From NCBI GenBank assembly GCA_964418595.1, contig CAYQMF010000026.1, positions 1 to 61,486 on the forward strand: a DNA stretch of 61,486 nucleotides. Direction: 5' to 3'. The number at the start of each line of letters is the position of its first letter. Within the stretch, counting starts at the first letter, position 1. Source of the DNA: CAYQMF01 sp964418595. GTDB lineage: Bacteria; Planctomycetota; UBA1135; UBA2386. Below the pieces are notes generated by a model. The model did no database searches, was not told the DNA's origin, and worked only from the letters and a program-made list of their open reading frames with translations. Both the position numbers and the translations under genes were made by a program. This document shows, piece by piece, positions 20,107 to 28,570 of this stretch.

Positions 20107-22997
20107 AATTGAACCGCAAGAAGTTGATCGAAGTAGCCCTCCCGCTCGCAGCGATCAACAAAGCCTGCGCAAGGGAGAAGTCCATCCGGCACGGGCACCC
20201 GTCCACACTTCACCTGTGGTGGGCACGGCGTCCGTTGGCGGCGGCGCGGGCAGTGATCTTCGCGCAGATGGTGGACGACCCCTCGGCACATCCCGACCTT
20301 TTCCCTACCCCGAGGAAGCAAGAGAAGGAGCGACAGCGGCTCTTCCGGATCATCGAGGACCTCGTGCTCTGGGAGAACACAACCAACGAGAAGGTCCTGC
20401 AGGCAGCGCGCGACGAGATCTGGTCGAGCTGGCGGCGAGCATGCGCTGACAACGCCGACCATCCGCGCGCGGCTGAGTTGTTCGATCGCAAGAAGCTACC
20501 TACGTTCCACGATCCTTTCGCGGGCGGAGGGGCGTTGCCCCTCGAAGCGCAGCGGCTCGGACTCGAGAGCTACGCCAGCGACCTCAATCCGGTAGCTGTG
20601 CTGATCAACAAGGCGATGATCGAGATCCCGCCGAAGTTCGCCGGCAGGCCGCCGGTGAACCCCGACGCGCGACAGAACAAGGACCTCTTCAAGCAGAAGT
20701 GGCATGGCGCACAAGGGCTCGCCGAGGACGTGCGCTACTACGGGAAGTGGATGCGCGACGAGGCCGAGAAACGGATCGGGCACCTGTACCCCAAGATTGC
20801 TGTCACGTCGGCGATGGCAAAGGACCGGCCCGACCTGACGCCCTACGTGGGGCAGGAACTGACCGCGATCGCGTGGATCTGGGTGCGCACCGTGAAGAGC
20901 CCGAATCCGGCCTTCGCGCAAGTGGACGTGCCGCTCGCATCGACGTTCGTGCTCTCCACCAGGGCGGGCAACGAGGCGTACGTCGAACCCGTCATCGAGA
21001 ACGGTAGCTACCGATTCACAGTGAAGGTGGGCAAGCCGAGGGACGCGGAGGCAGCGAAGAGCGGCACGAAGCTCTCGCGTGGCGCGAACTTCCAGTGCCT
21101 GATGTCGGGGACGCCGATGGCGGCCGATTACATCAAGACCCAAGGCAAAGGCGGGCGGATGGGCGCGCGGCTGATGGCGATCGTGGCTGAGGGTGATCGC
21201 GGGCGGATCTATCTTGCACCGACGCCCGAGCACGAACTGGCGGCGCTCAAGGCCAAGCCGGAGTGGAAGCCCGACATCGAGTTCTTCCAGCAGGCACTCG
21301 GCTTCCGTGTCGGCAACTACGGCATGACGAAGTGGAGCGATCTGTTCACCGAGCGCCAGCTCGTGGCGCTGACCACCCTCTCCGACTTGATCTGCAGAGC
21401 GCGCGAGCGCATCCGCCGCGACGCCGTCGCCGCCTGTCGCCCCGACAACCCCGAGCCCACCCGCAACGGCGGCACCAGCGCGACGGAGCATGCCGACGCT
21501 GTGTGCGTGTACTTGGCGTTTACATTGGGCAAGCAGGCAGACCTGGGCAACTCACTGTGCGGATGGGAACCCATCGCGCAGTGCCCGCGACACCTATTCG
21601 GCCGACAAGCTATCCCGATGATATGGGATTACGCCGAGGGCAACCCGCTCGGTGTCAGTTCCGGCGCGTGGATCGTATTCCTCGATGGCATAGTCAGAGC
21701 GTTCTCAAAGGCGTTCGAGTTCGTCGCATCGAGTGCGACAGGGATGGTGCAGCAGGCAGATGCTGGATCGCAGGCGGTGTCACAAGACAAGGTGGTCTCA
21801 ACCGACCCGCCGTACTACGACAACATTGGCTACGCCGACCTGTCGGACTTCTTCTATGTCTGGCTGCGTCGATCTCTGCAACCCCTGTTTCCCGACCTGT
21901 TCGCAACTCTCGCGGTGCCTAAGGCCGAGGAGTTGGTCGCCACACCTGCTCGCCACGGTGGCAACGAGCAGGCCGAGACCTTCTTCCTCGACGGCATGAC
22001 CAAGGCGATGCATCGCCTTGCCGAGCAAGCCCACCCAGCCTTCCCGGTAACCATCTACTACGCCTTCAAGCAGTCGGAAACCAATGCGACAGACGGTACG
22101 GCCAGCACGGGATGGGAGACGTTCCTCGACGCGGTGATTCACGCGGGGTTTGCCACGAGCGGCACGTGGCCCATGCGCACGGAGAACGACAGTCGGATGC
22201 GGGGCCAGACATCCAACGCGCTCGCCTCCAGCATCGTCCTCGTCTGCCGCAAGCGCGATGCCTTCGCCCCCACGATCACGCGGCGCGAGTTCGTCACCGC
22301 GCTGAAGGCCGAGTTGCCGCGAGCCGTGGCCGACCTGCAAGCCGGCAACATCGCACCCGTGGACTTGGCGCAGGCGGCGATCGGCCCAGGCATGGCCGTG
22401 TTCACGCGCTACGCCAAGGTGCTCGACGCCGAGGGCAAGCCCCTTACCGTGCGGGAGGCCTTGGCCCTCATCAACCAGACCCTGGACGAAGCCCTGGCCG
22501 AGCAGGAAGGTGACTTCGACGCCGACACCCGCTGGGCACTCGCGTGGTTCGAGCAGACGGGATTTGCCGAGGGCGAATTCGGCGTCGCCGACGTGCTCGC
22601 ACGCGCCAAGAACACCAGCGTGCAGGGGCTGGTCGATGCGGGCATTCTCACCTCCGGCCGCAGCCGGGTGCGTCTACTCAAGCCGGACGAGCTTCCGACC
22701 TCGTGGGACCCAGGCACCGACCCCCGACTCACCACCTGGGAGGTCGTGCACCACCTGATCCGAGTGCTCGCTGCTGGCGAGTCCTCCGCCGCCGAGCTCG
22801 TCCGCAAGCTCGGCACCAAGGCGGACGTGGCCCGCGAGCTGGCCTACCGCCTCTACACGATCTGCGAGCGCAAGAAGCGCGCGGCCGAAGCACTCGCCTA
22901 CAACGGCCTCGTGCAGAGCTGGCCCGAGATCGTTCGCCTGGCGACAGAACCGGGGACCAGCACTTCACACCAAGGCGCGCTTTTCAAGGAGCGGTGA
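20103..22997 (+). CDS. DUF1156-domain DNA methyltransferase
   Basis: A 964-residue predicted site-specific amino-methyltransferase. The N-terminal DUF1156 region (IEVALPLAAINKACAREKSI, HPSTLHLWWARRPLAA) is characteristic. Motif I for S-adenosylmethionine binding is DPFAGGG (137-143) and motif IV is DPPYY (568-572), followed by DFFYVWLRR. The order I then IV, separated by a long insert of about 425 residues, is normal for this family. The C-terminus (about 750-964) is helical, perhaps for specificity. DPPY chemistry suggests N6-adenine or N4-cytosine. Its start overlaps the previous stop by four bases, and the ATPase gene follows after 3 bp. It should mark self DNA for the system. Confidence 0.93.
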   Translation: MKLNRKKLIEVALPLAAINKACAREKSIRHGHPSTLHLWWARRPLAAARAVIFAQMVDDPSAHPDLFPTPRKQEKERQRLFRIIEDLVLWENTTNEKVLQAARDEIWSSWRRACADNADHPRAAELFDRKKLPTFHDPFAGGGALPLEAQRLGLESYASDLNPVAVLINKAMIEIPPKFAGRPPVNPDARQNKDLFKQKWHGAQGLAEDVRYYGKWMRDEAEKRIGHLYPKIAVTSAMAKDRPDLTPYVGQELTAIAWIWVRTVKSPNPAFAQVDVPLASTFVLSTRAGNEAYVEPVIENGSYRFTVKVGKPRDAEAAKSGTKLSRGANFQCLMSGTPMAADYIKTQGKGGRMGARLMAIVAEGDRGRIYLAPTPEHELAALKAKPEWKPDIEFFQQALGFRVGNYGMTKWSDLFTERQLVALTTLSDLICRARERIRRDAVAACRPDNPEPTRNGGTSATEHADAVCVYLAFTLGKQADLGNSLCGWEPIAQCPRHLFGRQAIPMIWDYAEGNPLGVSSGAWIVFLDGIVRAFSKAFEFVASSATGMVQQADAGSQAVSQDKVVSTDPPYYDNIGYADLSDFFYVWLRRSLQPLFPDLFATLAVPKAEELVATPARHGGNEQAETFFLDGMTKAMHRLAEQAHPAFPVTIYYAFKQSETNATDGTASTGWETFLDAVIHAGFATSGTWPMRTENDSRMRGQTSNALASSIVLVCRKRDAFAPTITRREFVTALKAELPRAVADLQAGNIAPVDLAQAAIGPGMAVFTRYAKVLDAEGKPLTVREALALINQTLDEALAEQEGDFDADTRWALAWFEQTGFAEGEFGVADVLARAKNTSVQGLVDAGILTSGRSRVRLLKPDELPTSWDPGTDPRLTTWEVVHHLIRVLAAGESSAAELVRKLGTKADVARELAYRLYTICERKKRAAEALAYNGLVQSWPEIVRLATEPGTSTSHQGALFKER

Positions 22998-23000
22998 CCC

Positions 23001-24176
23001 ATGCAGATCGAATCGATCGAGATCAAGAACTACCGACTGTTCCGCTCCGCGGAGCTACGCAACCTCCCGCGACTTACGATCGTTGTGGGCGCCAACGGTT
23101 CCGGCAAGTCGACTCTGTTCGACGTGTTCTCGTTCCTCAAGGACGCGTTGACGCAGAACGTGAGTTCCGCAGTTTCTCGGCGCGGTGGCTTCCGCGAACT
23201 TGTGAGCCGCGGACAGACCGGCCCCATATCTATCGCGGTCAAGTTTCGAGAGAGCGGTGGGAAGCTCGCGACCTACCAACTCGAGATCAGCGAGGATGCC
23301 GGCCGTCCGGTTGTTCATCGCGAGGTTCTCAAGTTCCGGCGTGGCCAGTACGGACAGCCATGGCACTTCGTCGATTTCTCCCGCGGTCGCGGCTCCGCGA
23401 TAACGAATGAGGCAGCGTACGGTCAAGAGGGCGTGGAGCAGGAGCGCAAGGAGCACGTGCTCGATGACCCTAGCGTCCTCGCGATCAAGGGACTTGGCCA
23501 GTTCAAGGAGTTCCGAGTCGTCGCCGAGTTCCGCAGCCTGATCGAGAATTGGCACATCTCCGACTTTCACATCAGCGATGCGCGGCCGAGCGCAGAGGCG
23601 GGCTTCGCCGAGCACCTCTCCACGCGGGGCGACAACATCGCGCAAGTCGCGCAGTTCCTCTATGAGCACCACCGCCCACGCTTCGAGAAGGTGCTCAAGG
23701 TAATGAGCGAACGCGTTCCCGGAGTCAGCAAGGTCGAGGCCAAGGAAACTGAGGACGGGCGACTCGTGCTGCGCTTCCAGGACGGCAGCTTCAAGGACCC
23801 TTTCATCGCGCGGTACGTGTCCGACGGCACGATCAAGATGTTCGCGTATCTCGTGTTGCTCTACGACCCACAGCCGCACCCCCTCCTCGCGGTGGAGGAG
23901 CCGGAGAACCAGCTCTACCCTGAGCTACTCCACGAGTTGGTCGAGGAGTTTCGCGACTACGCTCGCCGGGGTGGGCAGGTGTTTGTGTCCACACACTCAC
24001 CGGATTTCCTCAACGGGGCGCAGCTGGAAGAGATCTACTGGCTCGTCAAAGAAGGCGGCTTTACGACCGTGCGCCGGGCATCGGAGAGCGATCTGCTTCA
24101 CCGCCTTGTAGCCGAGGGCGACCTACCCGGCGGGATCTGGAAGCAGGGCCTCTTCGAAGGAGCAGGCCCCCGATGA
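23001..24176 (+). CDS. AAA family ATPase (RecF/OLD-like) paired with a TOPRIM-like protein
   Basis: A 391-residue ABC-type ATPase of the SMC/RecF/OLD kind. It starts with MQIESIEIKNYRLF, the usual first strand and helix. Walker A is GANGSGKST (30-38). Near the C-terminus are Walker B LLAVEEPENQLYP and the H-loop STHSPDFL. The middle is too short for long SMC coiled coils. Its stop overlaps the start of the DUF4276 gene (ATGA at 24173), so the two form a pair. By analogy with OLD nucleases, where ATPase and TOPRIM are fused, and with PARIS-type ATPase-TOPRIM pairs, the ATPase would sense infection or DNA and control the nuclease. It lies 3 bp after the methyltransferase gene. Confidence 0.92.
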   Translation: MQIESIEIKNYRLFRSAELRNLPRLTIVVGANGSGKSTLFDVFSFLKDALTQNVSSAVSRRGGFRELVSRGQTGPISIAVKFRESGGKLATYQLEISEDAGRPVVHREVLKFRRGQYGQPWHFVDFSRGRGSAITNEAAYGQEGVEQERKEHVLDDPSVLAIKGLGQFKEFRVVAEFRSLIENWHISDFHISDARPSAEAGFAEHLSTRGDNIAQVAQFLYEHHRPRFEKVLKVMSERVPGVSKVEAKETEDGRLVLRFQDGSFKDPFIARYVSDGTIKMFAYLVLLYDPQPHPLLAVEEPENQLYPELLHELVEEFRDYARRGGQVFVSTHSPDFLNGAQLEEIYWLVKEGGFTTVRRASESDLLHRLVAEGDLPGGIWKQGLFEGAGPR

Positions 24177-24736
24177 AGCTCGTGTTCCTCCTGGAGGAGT
24201 ACTCGATGAAGGTCCTTCTCGACGGGCTCCTCCCCCGACTGTTCCCCGAACTGAAGTTCCAGTGCCTGCCGCATGAGGGAAAGCAAGATCTCGAGAAGAG
24301 CATTCCTCGCAAGCTACGTGCTTGGCAAGAACCCGACGTTCAGTTCGTTGTTCTGCGCGACAACGACGGAGCGGAGTGCCGAGAGATGAAGGCCGCGCTC
24401 GTGGCGCTTTGCGCCACAGGGCGACGCACAGATACCCTTGTGCGGCTCGCATGTCAGGAATTGGAAGCTTGGTACTTCGGGGATCCGGACTCCCTGGCGC
24501 GCGCGTTCGAGGATCCCACCCTGAGTGGGGTCGCGAACAAGAGGTCGTTCCGAGACCCTGACAGGATCCAGCAGCCTTCTATCGCACTGGCCAACCTCGC
24601 GCCCGTGTTCCAGAAGGTTTCCGGCGCACGCGCGATGGCATCACTTCTCTCCCGGGGGAAGAACTCGTCGCGAAGCTTCCAGATGTTCGTCGACGGCGTC
24701 GAACGAGTCACGCAGAAGGGACGGCGGATTCCCTAA
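24173..24736 (+). CDS. DUF4276 family TOPRIM-like protein
   Basis: A 187-residue protein with a TOPRIM-like acidic constellation: Glu8/Glu9 at the end of the first strand (VFLLEE), DND at 63-65 (VVLRDNDGAEC) and QELEAWYFGD at 95-104, the signature of DUF4276. TOPRIM domains bind Mg2+ and cleave or relink nucleic acid. The first gene of the pair encodes the matching AAA ATPase, and the genes overlap by four bases, so stoichiometric production is likely. The DUF499 gene begins 22 bp downstream. Nuclease activity is inferred from the residues. Confidence 0.85.
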   Translation: MKLVFLLEEYSMKVLLDGLLPRLFPELKFQCLPHEGKQDLEKSIPRKLRAWQEPDVQFVVLRDNDGAECREMKAALVALCATGRRTDTLVRLACQELEAWYFGDPDSLARAFEDPTLSGVANKRSFRDPDRIQQPSIALANLAPVFQKVSGARAMASLLSRGKNSSRSFQMFVDGVERVTQKGRRIP

Positions 24737-24758
24737 GGGCCTCGGGAAAGAGATTCAG

Positions 24759-27700
24759 ATGGCGATCACCAACCAGGAACGCGTCGGCAAGGCGATGGAA
24801 CTCCTCCGGCTGGGGCTCGCCCCATTCGCCGGGCGGGAGTTCACCAACCTGCACAAGGCCAAGGCGGGAGCCGAGGCCCTGCGCTACATGAGCGAGGACC
24901 GCAACGTCGCCAAGAAGCCGATCGCGGACTGGGATGTGGCGGCACTCCTCAAGCTCATGTGGGATGCCTGGAACGACGTGTTCGGCAAGACCCTGGGAAG
25001 GGCGGAGCGGTCGCTGGTGCAGGAGCTGCGCGACTGGCGCAACAAGTGGGCGCACCAGGAGGCCTTCACGAGTGACGACGCCGACCGCGCTCTCGATTCG
25101 ATGGCGCGGCTCCTGACCGCGATCTCGGCGACGCCGCAGGCGGACGAGGTCGGCAAGATCAAGCAGGAGCTGCGCCGCCTGATGTTCGACGAGCAGGTGC
25201 GCAGCGAGAAGCGCAAGGTCGGTGGCTCTCTCATCGAGGCGGCAGCCGCGGGTTCGCTGAAGCCCTGGCGCGAGGTCGCCACGCCCCATCCGGATGTCGC
25301 GAGTGGGCGCTACCAGCAAGCAGAGTTCGCCGCAGACCTCTGGCAGGTGCACCTGGGGCAGGGCAGCGACGAGTACCGCAAGCCGGTCGAGTTCTTCCGC
25401 CGCACCTTCCTCACCGAGAGTCTCAAGCGCCTGCTCGTGGGCGGCCTGCAGCGGATCTCCGGCTCTGGTGGCGACCCGGTCGTGCAGCTCCAGACCAACT
25501 TCGGAGGTGGCAAGACCCACTCGATGCTGGCGCTCTACCACCTGTTCTCGGGGGCGAGCCCGAGCGAGCTGGCGGGCGTCGACACGGTGCTTGCGGCGGC
25601 CGGCGTGAAGAGCCTCCCCAAGGCGCAACGGGTGGTGCTCGTGGGCAACAAGATCTCGCCCGGCAACCCGGCCACGAAGCCGGACGGCACGGTGGTGCGC
25701 ACGCTGTGGGGCGAACTGGCCTACCAGCTCGGCGGCAAGAAGGCATTCGCGCGCATCGCCAAGGACGACGAGAAGGCGACGAACCCGGGCGACGTGCTGC
25801 GCGAGCTCTTCGTGGAGTACGGGCCGTGCCTGGTGCTGGTCGACGAGTGGGTCGCGTACGCACGCCAGCTCCACGACCAGAGCGACCTTCCCGGCGGCGG
25901 CTTCGAGACCATGTTCAGCTTCGCGCAGGCGCTGACGGAGTCGGCCAAGCTGGCGAAGAACTGCCTGCTGGTGGTGTCGTTGCCGGCGTCGGACACGGCA
26001 GGCTCGCCGCACACGCAGGCCGACGATGTGGAGGTAGGCGGCATCCGCGGGCGGGAGGCGCTCGACCGGCTGCGCAACGTCGTGGGAAGGTTGGAGTCCT
26101 CGTGGCGGCCGGCGACCGCGGAGGAGGGCTTCGAGATCGTGCGGCGACGGTTGTTCCAACCGATCGCAGGCGAGATGTTCAAGAGCCGCGACGTGACCGC
26201 GCGGGCGTTCGCGGATCTGTACCACGCGCAAGCGGCGGAGTTTCCGCCGGAGTGCCGGGGAGCGGAGTACGAGAAGCGCATCCAGGCGGCGTATCCGATC
26301 CATCCCGAGATCTTCGATCGACTCTACACCGACTGGTCGACGCTGGTGAAGTTCCAGCGAACGCGTGGAGTGCTGCGGCTGATGGCGGCCGTGATCCACA
26401 GCTTGTGGGAGAAGGGCGACCGGAATCCGCTGATCCTGCCCTCGACGATCCCGATCGACGATGGGCGCGTGCAGGCTGAGTTGACGCGGTACTTGTCCGA
26501 CAACTGGGTGCCGATCATCGAGAAGGACGTGGACGGACCGGGGTCGCTGCCGCTGGAGATCGATGGGGCCGTGCCGAACCTGGGCAAGTTGCATGCAACG
26601 CGACGGGTTGCGCGCACGATCTACCTCGGCTCTGCACCCACGGCGACCGCGGCGCATCGGGGCATCGAGGATCGCCGCGTGAAGCTGGGCTGCGTGATGC
26701 CCGGCGAGGCCCCGGCGGTGTTCGGTGACGCGCTGCGGCGGCTGGCGGCGGCGGCGACGTACCTCTACCAGGATGGGCCGCGCGCGTGGTACGCGACGCA
26801 GCCCACGGTCACAAAGTTGGCGGAAGACCGGGCCGAACAGCTCAAGCGTGATCCGGACAAGGCTGCTGCCGAGCTGGAGGCGCGGCTGCGGGCCGACCTG
26901 AGGAAGACCGGCGACTTTGCTCGCATCCACGCACTCCCGCGATCCGGCGCCGACGTTCCGGATGACCTGGATGCCCGCCTCGTGGTGCTGCCACCCGAGC
27001 ACCCGTACGCGAAGGCAGGCGGCAGCCCGGCCGACGCGGCAGCGAAGGCGATCCTGGAGTCGCGGGGCAACACGCCGCGGCTCTATCGCAACACGCTCGT
27101 GTTCCTGGCCGCGGACCGCGTGCGGTTGCAGGATCTCGATGAGGCACTGCGGAAGTACGTCGCCTGGTCCTCGATCCTCGAGGAGAAGGACACCCTCAAC
27201 CTCGACCCCCATCAGGTGCGTCAAGCCGAGACCCAGCGAAAGACAGCGGACGGCGCGGTGACGGCGCGGCTACCCGAGACCTACCAATGGGTGCTGGTGC
27301 CGGAGCAGAAGTTGCCGCAGCAGAAAGCGCCGCAGCCCCCCATCGAGTGGCATGCCATGCGGCTGACCGGCACCGAGCCGCTGGCTGCGCGCGCGAGCAA
27401 GAAGCTGCGGAGCGACGAGCTGTTCTTGATGAGTCTCGGCGCCACGATCCTGCGCAAGCACATGGACGACGTGCCTCTCTGGCGTGGCGACCATGTCGAG
27501 GTGAAGCAGTTGGTGGAGGACTTCGCGCGCTACCTGTACCTGCCGAGGGTCGCAGCCCCCGAGGTCCTGGTCCACGCCATGCGTGACGGTCTCGCGATGC
27601 TCATGTGGCACAAGGACTCGTTCGCATGTGCGGACGCCTACGACGACGCAGCGAAGCGCTACCGGGGTCTCCGTGCCGGGCAGGTGGTGTCCCTGTCGGC

Positions 27701-28106
27701 GGACGGCGCTGCGCTGCTTGTCCGACCGGAGGTGGCCCGGCGGCAGATGGACGCCGAGAAACCCGCGCCTACGAACCCGAGCGAGGGACCGGGATCTGAT
27801 GGCGGGGGAAAGACTGCCCCCCCGCCGTCTCCAGGGGAAGACCCGCCGTCCCCGCCGCCCACACCCCCTCAGCCACGTCGCTTCCACGGAACCGTCTCGC
27901 TGAGCCCTGATCGCGTGGGTCGCGACGCCGCCAAGGTCGCCGAGGAGGTCGTCGCCCACCTCACGGGGTTGGTCGGCGCGAAGGTGCGCGTGACTCTGGA
28001 GATCGAGGCGGAGATCCCGTCCGGGGCGCCGGAGCAGGTGGTGCGGACGGTGACGGAGAACAGCCGGACGCTGAGGTTCACGTCGCAGGGATTTGAGGCG
28101 GACTAG
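24759..28106 (+). CDS. DUF499 ATPase with N-terminal Swt1-type HEPN domain
   Basis: A 1115-residue protein. The first 125 residues look like a Swt1-type HEPN domain and contain RNKWAH (94-99), the Rx4H motif of HEPN ribonucleases. The DUF499 P-loop ATPase follows, with QTNFGGGKTHSMLALYHL; Walker A Lys is 252. VLVDEWVAYARQL is the probable Walker B. A Pro-rich linker (about 1005-1040) leads to a small C-terminal alpha/beta domain, FHGTVSLSPDRVGRD onward, that is usual in the family. DUF499 proteins regularly accompany DUF1156 methyltransferases in defence loci. ATG 24759 is chosen because the frame upstream lies within the DUF4276 gene and homology begins at this Met. It is the last gene of the set. 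Confidence 0.92.
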   Translation: MAITNQERVGKAMELLRLGLAPFAGREFTNLHKAKAGAEALRYMSEDRNVAKKPIADWDVAALLKLMWDAWNDVFGKTLGRAERSLVQELRDWRNKWAHQEAFTSDDADRALDSMARLLTAISATPQADEVGKIKQELRRLMFDEQVRSEKRKVGGSLIEAAAAGSLKPWREVATPHPDVASGRYQQAEFAADLWQVHLGQGSDEYRKPVEFFRRTFLTESLKRLLVGGLQRISGSGGDPVVQLQTNFGGGKTHSMLALYHLFSGASPSELAGVDTVLAAAGVKSLPKAQRVVLVGNKISPGNPATKPDGTVVRTLWGELAYQLGGKKAFARIAKDDEKATNPGDVLRELFVEYGPCLVLVDEWVAYARQLHDQSDLPGGGFETMFSFAQALTESAKLAKNCLLVVSLPASDTAGSPHTQADDVEVGGIRGREALDRLRNVVGRLESSWRPATAEEGFEIVRRRLFQPIAGEMFKSRDVTARAFADLYHAQAAEFPPECRGAEYEKRIQAAYPIHPEIFDRLYTDWSTLVKFQRTRGVLRLMAAVIHSLWEKGDRNPLILPSTIPIDDGRVQAELTRYLSDNWVPIIEKDVDGPGSLPLEIDGAVPNLGKLHATRRVARTIYLGSAPTATAAHRGIEDRRVKLGCVMPGEAPAVFGDALRRLAAAATYLYQDGPRAWYATQPTVTKLAEDRAEQLKRDPDKAAAELEARLRADLRKTGDFARIHALPRSGADVPDDLDARLVVLPPEHPYAKAGGSPADAAAKAILESRGNTPRLYRNTLVFLAADRVRLQDLDEALRKYVAWSSILEEKDTLNLDPHQVRQAETQRKTADGAVTARLPETYQWVLVPEQKLPQQKAPQPPIEWHAMRLTGTEPLAARASKKLRSDELFLMSLGATILRKHMDDVPLWRGDHVEVKQLVEDFARYLYLPRVAAPEVLVHAMRDGLAMLMWHKDSFACADAYDDAAKRYRGLRAGQVVSLSADGAALLVRPEVARRQMDAEKPAPTNPSEGPGSDGGGKTAPPPSPGEDPPSPPPTPPQPRRFHGTVSLSPDRVGRDAAKVAEEVVAHLTGLVGAKVRVTLEIEAEIPSGAPEQVVRTVTENSRTLRFTSQGFEAD

Positions 28107-28159
28107 CCCTTCCCTGCAATCGCACGTCGAAGGAAGCGATCGGGAAGGCTCTGAGTTGG

Positions 28160-28180
28160 TGGTGGCCCGCGCTGGATTCG
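28160..28180 (-). repeat. Short second remnant of the tRNA 3' end inside the island's right edge
   Basis: Twenty of 21 bases match the truncated tRNA copy at 14363-14383, including both positions where that copy differs from the intact tRNA-Val. It covers the CCA, acceptor 3' strand and part of the T arm only. It lies in the 192-bp gap between the DUF499 gene and the intact tRNA, where I see no gene. Confidence 0.6.
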
Positions 28181-28274
28181 CTTCGACGCAGCCCGCGCAG
28201 CGTCGGCGCCTCGGGAGTCGCTTCGGCCCAGGCCCGCGCAGCGGGGCGGGCCGCCGACTCAGCCCGGTCCCCCT

Positions 28275-28299
28275 ACTCCCGCGCCTGCGGCGCGGGAGT
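28275..28299 (-). terminator. Perfect 11-bp hairpin directly after tRNA-Val
   Basis: ACTCCCGCGCC, a 3-base loop and the exact complement form a strong GC hairpin. On the minus strand it starts at the final A of the tRNA CCA. Its position suggests tRNA transcript termination or 3' processing. No U tract follows, so a classical intrinsic terminator is not proven. It also lies in the correct orientation to block read-through from the island operon. Confidence 0.45.
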
Positions 28300-28374
28300 G
28301 GTGGGCCGTGCTGGAGTCGAACCAGCGACTTCGACCTTGTGACGATCGCACTCTACCAACTGAGTTAACGGCCC
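28299..28374 (-). tRNA. tRNA-Val (anticodon CAC)
   Basis: A complete 76-nt cloverleaf can be folded. The acceptor stem is GGGCCGT/ACGGCCC with discriminator A and an encoded CCA. The D arm is ACTC/GAGT. The anticodon stem is CGATC/GGTCG with loop GTCACAA, giving anticodon CAC at 28339-28341 on the complementary strand. The variable loop has five bases, and the T arm is GCTGG-TTCGACT-CCAGC. It decodes GUG valine codons. Its 3' half is duplicated at 14363-14407, so it served as integration site for the island. Confidence 0.92.
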
Positions 28375-28570
28375 ACCCAGCGGTCGCGGAATCTAGCGAT
28401 GAGTCCGCACCGTCGCAACCGGAACTCCGCGTGGATTCACGCCGCGCGACGAAGCGCCTGCCCCGACGCGGGACGCGGCCATGGGCGGTCTGCGATTCGC
28501 AAAAGGCCCCGGGTGCGCACGCCCGATACCTGATCCGGACTCCCCAGGGTGGGGACGCCTGGAAGGTGCC

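Noticed and set aside
24708..27224. Open frame of 838 codons antisense to the DUF499 gene
   Set aside because: No recognisable domain and composition typical of an antisense frame; the plus-strand protein has a full P-loop and HEPN motif.
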